Positions 26,886 through 35,957 of a stretch of 64,000 nucleotides of DNA are shown here, one piece after another. Made by a program: the position numbers and the translations under genes. The notes beneath the pieces were generated by a model. That model ran no database searches and had not been told where the DNA came from. It saw only the letters and a program-made list of their open reading frames with translations. Position 1 is the stretch's first letter, and each line of letters starts with the position of its first letter. This DNA is from Microbacterium sp. BLY (GTDB taxonomy: Bacteria > Actinomycetota > Actinomycetes > Actinomycetales > Microbacteriaceae), in assembly GCF_017939615.1 (NCBI RefSeq), contig NZ_JAGKSR010000001.1, forward strand, positions 1,054,001-1,118,000, in the 5' to 3' direction.

Positions 26886-26949
26886 GGCCTGTGCCCGGGG
26901 CACGGTTCCTTCCGCTGAGTGCAACCGTGTCCCGGGTAGAGGCCTCACC
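26881..26949 (+). terminator. Stem-loop at the end of the FAH-family gene
   Basis: The arms GGTGAGGCCT and AGGCCTCACC (26881-26890 and 26940-26949) enclose a second pairing of CACGGTT with AACCGTG and two CCCGGG blocks. It overlaps the stop codon and probably terminates transcription. Confidence 0.6.
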
Positions 26950-26963
26950 CGGACGCCCGCGCG

Positions 26964-27266
26964 CAGGCAGAGACGCCAGTTCAGGCGGGTGTGGGGAGTG
27001 GTGCCTGTTGCCGCGCGAGCGCCTGAGTCCGGGGGTAGCCCGCCGGCTCAGGCGTCCGCGCGGGTTCAGGCAGAGACGCCAGTTCAGGCGGGTGTGGGGA
27101 GTGGTGCCTGTTGCCGCGCGAGCGCCTGTCGCGTGAGCGCCCCGTGGGTTCAGGCGTTCGCGTGGGACCAGGCAGGGACGCCGGTTCAGGCAGGGACGCC
27201 GGTTCAGGCAAGGACGCCAGTTCAGGCAGGTGTGGGGAGTGGTGCCTGTGGGGGTGCGAGTGCCGG
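26964..27266. repeat. Modular 18+26-nt palindromic repeat array (copy group 1)
   Basis: Fills the 388-bp space between two convergent genes. The module is one or more 18-nt blocks starting CAGGC, a 26-nt core CAGGC-N16-GCCTG (cores at 26982-27007, 27085-27110, 27223-27248) and an 18-nt block ending GCCTG. The 62 bases at 26964-27025 recur exactly at 27067-27128. In the third copy the left 18-mer is present three times in tandem (27169-27222). The same design occurs at 45161-45412. No coding potential is seen. Confidence 0.8.
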
Positions 27267-27273
27267 AGCCGGG

Positions 27274-28122
27274 TCAGCCGGCGAAGGGGAGGACCGGGAG
27301 GCCGGAGACCCCCGGTCGCACCGCGAAGACGGATCCTGCGGCGGTGCCGTGATCGGACGGCAGGCCCTGCGCGGAGGTCGTGATGAAAAGCGTGCCGAGG
27401 TCGTCGCCGCCGAACGTGCAGGCGCTGACCTGCGGCACCGGCAGCACGATGTCCTCGCGCACGGCCCCGCTCGGCTCGAAGCCGCGGACGCGACTCCCGC
27501 CCCACAGCGCGACCCAGACGCTGCCGTCAGCGGCGACCGTGAGGCCGTCGGGCACCCCGTCGTCGTCGGGGATGTGCGCGAACACCCGGCGTCCGCGGAG
27601 GTCGCCCTCGTTCACGTCGAACACGTCGACCCGGCCGGTGTCGGTGTCCACGTAGTACACGCGGCGGCCGTCCGGGGAGTAGCTGACACCGTTGGACGAG
27701 GTCACACGGGGGAGCACCGTGGTCACGTCGAGGGCGGCGTCGATGCGCAGCACGGTCCCGGCGCCTTCGGTGGAGTCGGTCGACATGGAGCCGGCCAGGA
27801 GTCGTCCTCGGGGGTCGCAGCAGCCGTCGTTCATGCGGACCGCGTCGTCGTCGAGCAGGGTCGCGACGGGACGGGCCTCCGCGTCGGGACCGTCGGCGAG
27901 GTACAGGGTGCGCGCGCCGACGGCGACGAAGCCCCCGGACGTCCGCGGACGGAAGAAGGCGAGGTACTCGTCGTCGACGTGCTGGCGGACGATCCCGTCG
28001 TCGCGGAGGGTGAGCAGGTCGCCCGCGTCGCCGTCGACCCAGCGCAGGCCGCCCCACCCGGGCCACCAGACCGGGGCCTCGGCGTGGACGGCGACGGGGC
28101 CAGTGATGTTCTCGGGAGTCAT
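27274..28122 (-). CDS. SMP-30/gluconolactonase-like protein
   Basis: 282 residues with a six-bladed propeller pattern. Metal and active-site signatures include Glu near the N-terminus (EAPVWWP), Asn in MNDGCCDPRGRLLAGS, SSNGVSYSPDGRRVYYVDT and PDGLTVAADGSVWVA. These are typical of SMP-30/regucalcin lactonases, which hydrolyse sugar lactones to aldonates. It fits the lactonase step in either neighbouring sugar pathway. The ATG overlaps the stop of the upstream membrane protein gene by 4 nt. Confidence 0.87.
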   Translation of the reverse strand: MTPENITGPVAVHAEAPVWWPGWGGLRWVDGDAGDLLTLRDDGIVRQHVDDEYLAFFRPRTSGGFVAVGARTLYLADGPDAEARPVATLLDDDAVRMNDGCCDPRGRLLAGSMSTDSTEGAGTVLRIDAALDVTTVLPRVTSSNGVSYSPDGRRVYYVDTDTGRVDVFDVNEGDLRGRRVFAHIPDDDGVPDGLTVAADGSVWVALWGGSRVRGFEPSGAVREDIVLPVPQVSACTFGGDDLGTLFITTSAQGLPSDHGTAAGSVFAVRPGVSGLPVLPFAG

Positions 28123-28940
28123 GCGCCCTCCGCCGTCCGCCGCGGGTCGGTCACGGGCAGCGGCTGCGGGATGGGGCCGGCCTGATCCGCCGATGCGCCG
28201 GGGGCCGACGGGAGCTCTTTCGCGACCTGCTTCTCGAGCACGGTCACGGCCTCGTCCGAGAGCAGGATCAGTCCGTCCAGCTCCTCACGCACCCGCTTGT
28301 AGGCGATGTTCCGCTCGGACTGCGTCGCCGACTCGTCCACGGCGACCTTGAGGAGCTGCTGCGCGCGGTCGAGCCGCTTGCGCTCGGCCTCGGTGAACGT
28401 GGAGTCGCGCAGGCGGCGGGCGTCCTTCTCCGCGATCTCGAAGGCGACCGCGTAGTCGCCGACGGCCTGCAGGTACTCGGCGATCTGCTGCTCGGTCAGC
28501 GGGGCGTCGGCCGAGGCCGGGCGCAGCGCGTCCGCGGTCTTCTTCGCGCGCAGGAAGGCGGCGGTGAGCGGCTGGCGGCCGTCGCTCATGGCGGGGAACG
28601 CGATGAGCTTGGCGACGTCGAGCTCGTAGTCGAGCCAGCGCGCGGTGATCTCGTCGTGCTCGGCGAAGAGCCGGGCCATGAGGTCGTCGGGCGCCACCGG
28701 CGCCGTCGTGTCGACGACGGTCGGGCCTCCCCGCCGGGCCTGTCGTCGGGCGGCGCGCGCCTCGATCTCGGCCGTCTTCAGCTGGGCCTTCATCCGCAGG
28801 GTCTCGAGGCGGCGTTCGTGGCGGCGCTTGGAACTGCGCTCCCAGGCCTTGGCGGCCCCGCCGGCCATGCCCATGATGGGGAAGACGAGCCACCAGTAGT
28901 CCCCCGCGAAGTTCCAGAAGCCCCGGATGAACTCGTCCAT
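28119..28940 (-). CDS. Membrane-anchored coiled-coil protein of unknown function
   Basis: 273 residues. One N-terminal transmembrane helix (about residues 14-30, WWLVFPIMGMAGGA), then a long charged helical region (KRRHERRLETLRMKAQLKTAEIE and following, quoted in part) rich in Arg, Glu and Ala, and a Pro-rich tail. I do not recognise a catalytic motif. Similar one-helix/coiled-coil proteins are widespread in Microbacteriaceae as hypothetical proteins. It is translated just ahead of the lactonase gene and lies 49 nt downstream of gntK. Confidence 0.7.
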   Translation of the reverse strand: MDEFIRGFWNFAGDYWWLVFPIMGMAGGAAKAWERSSKRRHERRLETLRMKAQLKTAEIEARAARRQARRGGPTVVDTTAPVAPDDLMARLFAEHDEITARWLDYELDVAKLIAFPAMSDGRQPLTAAFLRAKKTADALRPASADAPLTEQQIAEYLQAVGDYAVAFEIAEKDARRLRDSTFTEAERKRLDRAQQLLKVAVDESATQSERNIAYKRVREELDGLILLSDEAVTVLEKQVAKELPSAPGASADQAGPIPQPLPVTDPRRTAEGA

Positions 28941-28989
28941 GATGGCTTCAGCCTACTGCGCGGAGGCCTCTCCCCGGGGGCGTGAGCGG

Positions 28990-29481
28990 TCACGGGAGGG
29001 CGCGCACGATCCGGTCGCACAGGACGGCGGGTGCGTCGTCCACGACGATGACGACCCCTGCCTCGTCGGCGCCCAGCGGTTCGAGGGTGTCGAGCTGCGA
29101 GCGCAGGAGATCAGGCGGCATGTAGTGCCCGGTCCGGCCGTCGATCTGCGCGGCGATGCGCGCGGGGCTCCCGACGAGGCTGACGAACCACGTCCCCGGT
29201 GCGCGGGCGCGGAGGCGGTCGCGGTAGGCCCGCCGCAGGGCGGAGCACGCGATGACCACGTCGCCCGCGGCCGCGAGGTGGTCGCCCACCCGGTCGAGCC
29301 ACGGCCAGCGGTCGGCGTCGTCCAGCGGGGTGCCCGAGCGCATCTTGGCGACGTTGGCCGGCCCGTGCAGGTCGTCGGCGTCGATGAACGCGACGGCACG
29401 CCGCCGGGCGAGCTCGCGCCCGACCGTGGTCTTGCCCACGCCGGACACCCCCATCACGACGATCGGCCGCGGAGTCGTCAC
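28990..29481 (-). CDS. gntK: Gluconokinase
   Basis: 163 residues, normal length. P-loop GVSGVGKTT at residues 11-19, then the family-typical [22 protein letters not shown] (quoted in part), [11 protein letters not shown] and [13 protein letters not shown]. It phosphorylates D-gluconate to 6-phosphogluconate for the pentose-phosphate pathway. It overlaps manD by 4 nt and is the last gene of nagB-nagA-manD-gntK. Confidence 0.93.
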   Translation of the reverse strand: MTTPRPIVVMGVSGVGKTTVGRELARRRAVAFIDADDLHGPANVAKMRSGTPLDDADRWPWLDRVGDHLAAAGDVVIACSALRRAYRDRLRARAPGTWFVSLVGSPARIAAQIDGRTGHYMPPDLLRSQLDTLEPLGADEAGVVIVVDDAPAVLCDRIVRALP

Positions 29482-30716
29482 CAGTCGTGGACCGTCCCGT
29501 CGAGCAGACGGTTGTACGGCAGGTAGGCCTGGGCGTACGGGTACTTCCCCGCTTCGTCGACGTCGAGCGCGACGCCGAGACCGGGGGCGTCACCGGGGTG
29601 CAGGTAGCCGTCCGTCCAGGTGAACGACTGCTGGAAGACCTGGTCGGTGCGCGTCCCGTGCCGCATGTACTCCTGGATGCCGAAGTTGTGGATGGCGAGT
29701 CCGAGGTGCATGGCGGCCGCCATGCCGACCGGTGAGATGTCGGTCGGCCCGTGCATGCCGGACTTGATCTGGTACATCGCGGCGTAGTCGAGGGTCTTCT
29801 TCAGGGCGGTGATGCCGCCCATGTGGGTGACCGCCCCGCGCACGTAGTCGATGAGCTGGTCGCGGATGATGTCCTTGAAATCCCAGACGGTGTTGAAGAT
29901 CTCGCCGATCGCGAGGGGCGTGGTGGTGTGCTGGCGGACGAGCCGCAGGGCCTCCTGGTTCTCCGCCGGGGTGCAGTCCTCCAGCCAGAAGAGGTCGTAC
30001 GGCTCGAGGTCCTTCCCGAGGCGGGCGGCCTGGATGGGGGTCATCCGGTGGTGGCCGTCGTGCAGGAGCGGCAGGTCCGGTCCGAACTCGTGGCGCACCG
30101 CGTCGAACACTCCGGGGAGGTGCCGCAGGTAGGCACCCGTGTCCCAGTCCTCCTCCACCGGGCGCGCGCCGCGCCGGGCCGGCTCGTGGTCGTACCGCAC
30201 GGTCGCGTCGCCGACGTCGGCCCCCTGGGCGGCGATCCCGTAGATGGCGCGGAGCGTCGGCACGCCGGTCTGCACGCGGATGGCGCGGTACCCCTGTTCC
30301 TGATGCGCCCTGATCGAGTCGAACAGCTCGGGGAGCTCCTTGCCGGAGGCGTGTCCGTAGGCGAGGAGGCCGCCCCGGGAGGCGCCTCCGAGCAGCTGGT
30401 ACACGGGGAGCCCGGCGACCTTGCCCTTGATGTCCCACAGGGCCATGTCGACGGCGGCGATGGCGGCCATGGTCACCGGGCCGCGGCGCCAGTACGCGCC
30501 GCGGTAGAGGAACTGCCAGGTGTCCTCGATGCGGGATTCGTCGGCGCCGAGCAGCAGGGGGACGACGTGCTCGCGGAGGTAGGCGACGACGGCGAGCTCC
30601 CGGCCGTTCAGGGTCGCGTCGCCGAGTCCGGTGACGCCGTCCGCGGTCGTGATCTTCAGCGTGACGAAGTTGCGGTCCGGGCTGGTGACGATCACCTCGG
30701 CCTTGTCGATGGTCAT
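29478..30716 (-). CDS. manD: D-mannonate dehydratase, enolase superfamily (ManD/RspA type)
   Basis: 412 residues, as usual for ManD. The metal ligands are Asp220 (LLHDGHHR), Glu246 (WLEDCTP) and Glu272 (AIGEIFNT); His222 and the Arg147/Tyr159 pair (AIRVQTG, AIYG) are the active-site residues typical of this subgroup. The C-terminal [11 protein letters not shown] is diagnostic of the ManD/RspA family. The reaction is D-mannonate (sometimes D-gluconate) to 2-keto-3-deoxygluconate. Some family members have very low activity, so in vivo flux is inferred from context: a mannitol-dehydrogenase-family reductase that could make mannonate is in the same regulon. Confidence 0.92.
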   Translation of the reverse strand: MTIDKAEVIVTSPDRNFVTLKITTADGVTGLGDATLNGRELAVVAYLREHVVPLLLGADESRIEDTWQFLYRGAYWRRGPVTMAAIAAVDMALWDIKGKVAGLPVYQLLGGASRGGLLAYGHASGKELPELFDSIRAHQEQGYRAIRVQTGVPTLRAIYGIAAQGADVGDATVRYDHEPARRGARPVEEDWDTGAYLRHLPGVFDAVRHEFGPDLPLLHDGHHRMTPIQAARLGKDLEPYDLFWLEDCTPAENQEALRLVRQHTTTPLAIGEIFNTVWDFKDIIRDQLIDYVRGAVTHMGGITALKKTLDYAAMYQIKSGMHGPTDISPVGMAAAMHLGLAIHNFGIQEYMRHGTRTDQVFQQSFTWTDGYLHPGDAPGLGVALDVDEAGKYPYAQAYLPYNRLLDGTVHDW

Positions 30717-31894
30717 GCGATGCCTCCCGTGGCCGGTGCGCCGGTCGTGGTCTGGACGAGCTCGCCGGCGACGTGCACCTCGAGCGGGGTGATGCGGGTG
30801 TCGCCGGGCCGCCAGTCGAAGAGCAGCACGTCGGCCCGGGCGCCGGGTCGCCAGTGCGGCCCGTCGTCGAGCACGGCGGCGGGCATCGCGGTGGCGAGGC
30901 GCATCGCGGTGGCGAGCGAGCCGGTGAGCCGGGCGACGGTGGCCACGCCGACGTCGAGCGTCTGCACGGAGCCGGCGAGGAATCCGGTGGAGAGGTGGCG
31001 CAGGGCGCCGTCGTCGGCGAGGTGCACGCCGCCGCCGACCGTGGAGACGCCGCCGTCGCGGAGGGCCGCCGGGGTGGCGACGGCGTCGCTGACGAGGAAG
31101 AGGCCGTGGTCGCGCTTGGCGGCGATCATGGTCGCGAGGGTCGCGTCCGGCAGGTGATGGCCGTCGGCGATCACCCCGGCGGCGAGGCGGGGTTCGGCGA
31201 GCTGGGTCCACAGGTAGTTCGGATGACGGGGGAGCACGGCGTGCGCGCCGTTGCCGAGGTGCGTGGAGAGGGTGGCGCCCGCGTCGACGACCGCGGCGAT
31301 CTCGGCGTCGGAGGCGTGCGTGTGTCCGACGGCCACCCGCACCCCGTGGGCGACGAGGAAGCGGGTGGCCTCGACGGAGCCGGGGTGGTGCGGGGAGAGC
31401 GTCACGATGCGCAGGAGCCCGGGGGCCGCGTCGAGCCAGGACTGCAGCTCGGCGAGGGACGGAGGGCGGATGTGCGCGAGCGGGTGCACGCCGCGGGGTC
31501 CGTCCTGGTCCGAGAGGCTGGGGCCCTCGACGTGGATGCCCGCGACCGCGCGGGAGGTGGCGGCGGAGGTGCGCACGGCCGCGGCGACGGCGCGGATGCG
31601 GGCGACCATGTCGTCGGCGGAGGCCGTGATGACGGTGGGGAGGAAGCGGGTCACCCCGTGCTCCGCGAGCGACGCGGCCATCGCGACGATGTGCGCCGGG
31701 TCCGGGTCGATCGCGTTCGCGTCGCCGTCGCGGTGCCCGTTGACCTGCAGGTCGATGAGCCCGGGGCCGATCCACGGGGCCCCGTCACCCGGGTCGGCGA
31801 CGGGGGTGAGAGCGCGGATGCGGCCGTGCTCCACGACGACGTCGAGTCCGCCGGTCCCGAGGGCGTTGCGTCCGCGGAGGGTGAGCGCGGTCAT
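30713..31894 (-). CDS. nagA: N-acetylglucosamine-6-phosphate deacetylase
   Basis: 393 residues from the ATG that overlaps the nagB stop. Amidohydrolase TIM barrel with [10 protein letters not shown], Glu123 in HVEGP, His191 in GHTHAS, His212 in THLGN and the catalytic Asp270 in LVSDAVATP. It removes the acetyl group from GlcNAc-6-P. The THLFNAM signature of many NagA proteins is here THLGNGAH, a divergence near the metal site; all catalytic residues remain. The 4-nt overlap with manD is unusual, since it couples an amino-sugar gene to a uronate gene. Confidence 0.92.
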   Translation of the reverse strand: MTALTLRGRNALGTGGLDVVVEHGRIRALTPVADPGDGAPWIGPGLIDLQVNGHRDGDANAIDPDPAHIVAMAASLAEHGVTRFLPTVITASADDMVARIRAVAAAVRTSAATSRAVAGIHVEGPSLSDQDGPRGVHPLAHIRPPSLAELQSWLDAAPGLLRIVTLSPHHPGSVEATRFLVAHGVRVAVGHTHASDAEIAAVVDAGATLSTHLGNGAHAVLPRHPNYLWTQLAEPRLAAGVIADGHHLPDATLATMIAAKRDHGLFLVSDAVATPAALRDGGVSTVGGGVHLADDGALRHLSTGFLAGSVQTLDVGVATVARLTGSLATAMRLATAMPAAVLDDGPHWRPGARADVLLFDWRPGDTRITPLEVHVAGELVQTTTGAPATGGIA

Positions 31895-32673
31895 CGCGCC
31901 GCCTGCGCGGTCTCGACCAGGGCGGGGTGCAGCAGGGAGGCGGCGTCGCGGTCGACGTGCACCTCGCAGCGGGAGTGGCGGCGCAGCACGGTGCACGGCC
32001 AGCGGGCGCTGATCGGCTCCTCAACGAGGGCACGCACGGCTTCGGCCTTGCGCGCGTCGGGGACGGCGCACACGAGGTGGGCGCCGGCGAGCAGGGCGGG
32101 GATGGTGAGGGTGAGCGCGTGGGTGGGCACGGCGTCGAGGGTGTCGAAGCACTCGTCGTCGACCTGCTGCACGCGGCTGGCGAGGTCGAGCTGCACCGTG
32201 CGCACGGGGCAGGGGTCGCCGAGGTCGGCGTCGGGCGGGTCGTTGAAGGCGATGTGGCCGTTCACGCCGATGCCCAGGCAGACGAGGTCGATCGGTGCTT
32301 CCGCGAGCAGCTCGGCGTACTCGGCCGCGGCCGCCTCGGCGCCGCGTTCGGTGTGCATCGGGTGGAACGCGGCGGGGTGCACGACGTCGACGAGGTGGGT
32401 GCGCAGCCAGGTGCCGAATCGCTGCGGCGCGGCGGCGTCGAGTCCCAGGTACTCGTCCATGTGCAGGATCGTGATGCGGTCCCACGGCACCTCGGGTTCG
32501 GCGGCGAGCGCGCGGTACACGTCGAGCTGGCTGGGGGCCGCGGCGGCGATCATCCGTGCCGAGCCGCGGGCGGCGACGGCCTCGCGCAGGGTCTGCGCCG
32601 CGGATCGGGCGGCGGCAGCGCCCATCGCGATGCGGTCGGGATGGGCGTGCAGGGCGAACGTCGTCGTGCTCAT
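31891..32673 (-). CDS. nagB: Glucosamine-6-phosphate deaminase
   Basis: 260 residues. Asp73/Glu74 in ILHMDEYLGL and His140 in LGIGVNGHIAFNDPP are the acid/base residues of NagB. It converts GlcN-6-P to fructose-6-P and ammonia. First gene of the operon; a LacI-type box lies 16 nt upstream of the ATG, so the divergent LacI regulator should repress it. The allosteric-site residues of the E. coli enzyme cannot be judged by eye. Confidence 0.93.
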   Translation of the reverse strand: MSTTTFALHAHPDRIAMGAAAARSAAQTLREAVAARGSARMIAAAAPSQLDVYRALAAEPEVPWDRITILHMDEYLGLDAAAPQRFGTWLRTHLVDVVHPAAFHPMHTERGAEAAAAEYAELLAEAPIDLVCLGIGVNGHIAFNDPPDADLGDPCPVRTVQLDLASRVQQVDDECFDTLDAVPTHALTLTIPALLAGAHLVCAVPDARKAEAVRALVEEPISARWPCTVLRRHSRCEVHVDRDAASLLHPALVETAQAAR

Positions 32674-32688
32674 GATCCGTCAGCGTAA

Positions 32689-32702
32689 TGCAACCGCTTG
32701 CA
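32689..32702. promoter_or_regulatory. LacI-type operator TGCAACCGCTTGCA
   Basis: Perfect half-sites TGCAA/TTGCA around a central CG. It lies 16 bp before nagB and 110 bp before the divergent LacI-family regulator start, so it can control both. Confidence 0.72.
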
Positions 32703-32812
32703 AAGTCAAGCCCTCGACGCGGACCGGCGCGAGGACACCCACCCCCGGGCGGCGGGCGGACGCGGACGCCGACACGCGCGCCGCAGCCGCAGGCGGGCTT
32801 AGTGTGTGTGAC

Positions 32813-33829
32813 GTGACAGCCAACAGGAAGACGCCGTCGGGTTCCGTGACGATCGGCGACATCGCGCGGGTCGCCGGGGTCTCCCGGTCGACGGTGTCGC
32901 GTGCGTTCAGTCGCCCCGAACTGCTGAACCCCGAGACGGTCCACCGGGTCAAGGCCGCGGCGGACGAGCTGGGCTACGTCGTCAACCATGCGGCGCGCGC
33001 GCTGTCGACCGGTCGCTTCGGCAACGTGGCCGTCGTCGTCCCCGACATCGCCAACCCGTTCTTTCCTCCGCTCGTGCGCCGCGTGCAGACGCTCGCCGAC
33101 GCCGAGGGGTACGCGGTCTTCCTCGGCGACTCCGACGAGATCGCCGACCGCGAGGCGAACCTGACCTCCCGCCTCAGCGCGCAGGTGGAGGGCTTCGTGC
33201 TCGCCGCGCCGCGCCTGGACGAGGAGCGCATCCGGGAGCTCGACGCCGCGCGCCCCGTCGTGCTGGTCAACCGCGACATCGAGGGCCTGGCCCGGGTGCT
33301 CATCGACCCGAGCGGCGGGCTCGACGAGGCGGTGGCGCACCTGCACCGGCTGGGTCATGCGCGCGTGGTGTACCTGTCGGGGCCGCGGGAGTCGTGGTCG
33401 GATCAGCAGCGTCGCGCGGCCCTCGATCGCGCGGCCGCGCGGGTCGGGCTCGAGGTGATCGTGCAGGAGCTGGGTCGCCCCAGCTCGGCCGGCGGGCGCG
33501 ATGCGGTCGGCGGCATCCTCGCCTCCGGTGCCACGGCCGTGATCGCCTTCGACGACGTGGTCGCGCAGGGGGTCATGGCGGGGCTGGCCCTGCGGGGAGT
33601 CGACGTGCCGCGGGACATCAGCGTGATCGGCTGCGACGACACGCTGGCCTCGGGGACGCATCCGGCCCTCACCACCATCTCCGCCGCCTCCGCCGCGGCC
33701 GGGGAGGCGGCGGCGGAGCTGCTGCTCGGGGTGCTCGCGAGCGGCCAGCGATCCGATGCGCGCGTGACCATCGCCACCCACCTCGTGGTGCGCGCGACGA
33801 CGGAGGCCGCGCACCCGCCGCAGGGCTGA
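32813..33829 (+). CDS. LacI-family transcriptional regulator
   Basis: 338 residues from GTG 32813 (another in-frame GTG lies 9 nt upstream). The DNA-binding domain is VTIGDIARVAGVSRSTVSRAFS (quoted in part) with the hinge helix NHAARALSTGRFGNV; the rest is a periplasmic-binding-like sensor with VVPDIANPFF and DISVIGCDD. Four TGCAA-N-CG-N-TTGCA type boxes in region B fit this protein class, so it is probably the local repressor of nagBA-manD-gntK, the Gfo/Idh operon, the ABC operon and the mannitol-dehydrogenase gene. The inducer is unknown. Confidence 0.9.
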   Translation: MTANRKTPSGSVTIGDIARVAGVSRSTVSRAFSRPELLNPETVHRVKAAADELGYVVNHAARALSTGRFGNVAVVVPDIANPFFPPLVRRVQTLADAEGYAVFLGDSDEIADREANLTSRLSAQVEGFVLAAPRLDEERIRELDAARPVVLVNRDIEGLARVLIDPSGGLDEAVAHLHRLGHARVVYLSGPRESWSDQQRRAALDRAAARVGLEVIVQELGRPSSAGGRDAVGGILASGATAVIAFDDVVAQGVMAGLALRGVDVPRDISVIGCDDTLASGTHPALTTISAASAAAGEAAAELLLGVLASGQRSDARVTIATHLVVRATTEAAHPPQG

Positions 33830-33843
33830 GCGGCGGTTGACAG

Positions 33844-33857
33844 TGCAACCGGTCGCA
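33844..33857. promoter_or_regulatory. LacI-type operator TGCAACCGGTCGCA
   Basis: One mismatch in the right half-site. It lies 16 bp before the first Gfo/Idh/MocA gene, the same distance as the nagB box to nagB. Confidence 0.6.
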
Positions 33858-33873
33858 TGATTCACTGTCGCCC

Positions 33874-34914
33874 ATGCCTCGGATCGCGATCATCGGTGCC
33901 GCCCATCCGCACGTCGACTACGTGCTCGACGAGCTGGCCCGCACCGACCGCACCGGATTCGAGCTCGTCGGCGTGCAGGATGCGGACCGGGAGGTCGCCG
34001 AGCGGCACGCCGCCCGGTTCGGCGTCCCCGCCGTCGACCACGCGGACGACCTCCTCGCCCGTGGCGTCGACGTCGCGGTGATCGCCGGTATCTACGGCGG
34101 CCGCGGCGCGGAGGTCGTCGCCGCGCTCCGCGCGGGCGCTCACGTGCTGGCCGACAAGCCGCTGTGCACGTCCGTCGCCGAACTCGACGCGATCGCGGCG
34201 GCGGCCGCCGAGACCGGCCGCACGGTGAACCTCATGCTGGAGAAGCGCGGGTACCCCGAGACGCGGGCCGCGCTCGCGGTCGTCCGCTCCGGCGAGCTCG
34301 GCGACATCGTGGGCATCACCTCCTCCGGTCCGCACAAGCTCAACCGCGACCAGCGCCCGGCCTGGTTCTTCGATCCCGCGGCGTACGGCGGCATCCTCGG
34401 CGATCTGTCCGTCCACGACCTCGACGCGGCCCTGCTTTTCGCGCCCGCCGACGAGGGCGTCGTCCGCGGGGCCGTGTCCGCTCCGCTCGACGGAGGTCTC
34501 TTCCCCCGGTACGGCGCGGCGACCCTCACGACCTCGGCGACGGTGGTCACGGCCGAGGTGAGCTGGCTGACGCCGCGGGCCTCCGATGTGCACGGCGACT
34601 ACCGTCTGCGGCTGGTCGGCACCCGCGGCACGGCCGAGATCTTCTGGGCCCGCGGCCGTGTGGAGGTCACGACCGACGAGCGCCCGACGCGCGAGCTGGA
34701 GCTGCCGGCAGGTCTCCGCCCCGCCGAGGAGGCGCTGGACGCGTTCGCCGCCGGCCGCACCCCCGAGGTGGGCACGCGCGACTCGCTCGCCGCCACCCGC
34801 CTCGCTCTCCTCGCCCAGCAGTCCGCCGACCAGGGCGGCGTCGCGCTCCCCTGGTCGCGCACCGCCGACGACGTCGTTCCCGACGCCACGCCCCGACGAC
34901 AGGAGTCCTCATGA
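33874..34914 (+). CDS. Gfo/Idh/MocA-family oxidoreductase 1
   Basis: 346 residues. The Rossmann start IAIIGAAHPHVDYVL is unusual in carrying His-Pro-His where most members have Gly-x-Gly-xx-Gly/Ala; the conserved Lys-Pro is in ADKPLCTSVAEL. The C-terminal half is the mixed sheet domain with DLSVHDLDAALL. These enzymes oxidise or reduce sugar hydroxyls with NAD(P). The first of three consecutive family members; its stop overlaps the next ATG. Confidence 0.85.
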   Translation: MPRIAIIGAAHPHVDYVLDELARTDRTGFELVGVQDADREVAERHAARFGVPAVDHADDLLARGVDVAVIAGIYGGRGAEVVAALRAGAHVLADKPLCTSVAELDAIAAAAAETGRTVNLMLEKRGYPETRAALAVVRSGELGDIVGITSSGPHKLNRDQRPAWFFDPAAYGGILGDLSVHDLDAALLFAPADEGVVRGAVSAPLDGGLFPRYGAATLTTSATVVTAEVSWLTPRASDVHGDYRLRLVGTRGTAEIFWARGRVEVTTDERPTRELELPAGLRPAEEALDAFAAGRTPEVGTRDSLAATRLALLAQQSADQGGVALPWSRTADDVVPDATPRRQESS

Positions 34915-35942
34915 CCGAACCGCTGCGCATCGCCATCGTCGGCGCGGGGGTGATCGGCGCGGTCCATGCCCGCCTCGTCGCCGCGCTCGACGGCGCCGGA
35001 GTGCTCGCCGCCGTCGTCGACGTGGACGAGAGCAGAGGGCGTGCGCTCGCCGCGGAGTACGGGGTGCCCTTCCACGCCTCCGCTGTCGAGGCGTACGCGA
35101 CCGAGCGGATCGACGTGGCGGCCGTCTGCCTGCCCAGTGCGTTCCACGCGGACGCGGTCGTCGAGGCCCTCGACGCGGGCGTCGACGTGATCGTCGAGAA
35201 GCCGATCGACGTCACCCTCGCGGCCGCCGATCGGGTGCAGGCGGCCGAGCGCGCCTCGGGCCGCACGGTCTCGGTCATCAGCCAGCGCCGCTTCCAGCCC
35301 GTCGCCTCGTTCCTGCGTCGATCGATCGACGAGGGCGCGCTGGGTCGCGTGACCTCCGGCGTCGTGGAGTCGGCGTTCTTCCGCCCCCAGGAGTACTACG
35401 AGTCGGGCGACTGGCGCGGGACGGCGGCCGTCGACGGCGGCGGGGCGCTGATGAACCAGGGCATCCACGCGCTCGATCTGCTGCTGTGGATGCTCGGCAG
35501 GCCCGTCTCGGTGAGCGCCAGGACGGGACGGCTCGCGCACGACGGCATCGAGGTGGAGGACGTCGCCGGCGCGGTGATCACGTTCGAGAGCGGCGCGATC
35601 GGACTGCTGCTCGCGAGCACCGCCGCGTTCCCCGGACTCCCGGTCCGCCTCGCGGTGCACGGATCAGCCGGCACCGCCGTGATGGAGAACGACGGGCTGT
35701 CGTTCTTCGCCTCCGCCACCGCGCCAGCGCCCGCCGCGGACACGCTCGTCGAGCACGACGTCCCCGAGGGGTGGAGCGACGTCGACATGGCCCACCGCCG
35801 GCAGTACCTCGACGTGATCGATGCGATCAGGACCGGGAGACGACCGGCCATCACGACCGACGACGGCCGCCGTGCGCTGCAGGTCGTGCTCGCGGTCTAC
35901 GAGTCCGCCCGCACCGGTCGTCCCGTCGACCTCACCGAGTGA
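34911..35942 (+). CDS. Gfo/Idh/MocA-family oxidoreductase 2
   Basis: 343 residues, starting with ATGA overlap and AGGAG upstream. Canonical IAIVGAGVIGAVHARL nucleotide site and EKP motif (VEKPIDVTL); GGGALMNQGIHALDLLLWM holds the usual His-Asp of the active site. It is the most typical dehydrogenase of the three, probably acting on an inositol- or sugar-like substrate. Confidence 0.88.
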   Translation: MTEPLRIAIVGAGVIGAVHARLVAALDGAGVLAAVVDVDESRGRALAAEYGVPFHASAVEAYATERIDVAAVCLPSAFHADAVVEALDAGVDVIVEKPIDVTLAAADRVQAAERASGRTVSVISQRRFQPVASFLRRSIDEGALGRVTSGVVESAFFRPQEYYESGDWRGTAAVDGGGALMNQGIHALDLLLWMLGRPVSVSARTGRLAHDGIEVEDVAGAVITFESGAIGLLLASTAAFPGLPVRLAVHGSAGTAVMENDGLSFFASATAPAPAADTLVEHDVPEGWSDVDMAHRRQYLDVIDAIRTGRRPAITTDDGRRALQVVLAVYESARTGRPVDLTE

Positions 35943-35957
35943 AAGAGGATGAGACAC

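Noticed and set aside
26964..27266. Possible CRISPR array from the regular repeats
   Set aside because: Repeats are imperfect, contiguous blocks of 18 and 26 nt without unique spacers of constant length, and no cas genes are near. The same applies to 45161-45412.
30773..32812. Extension of the LacI regulator far upstream in the same frame
   Set aside because: The upstream frame is antisense to nagA/nagB; the LacI HTH begins right after GTG 32813.
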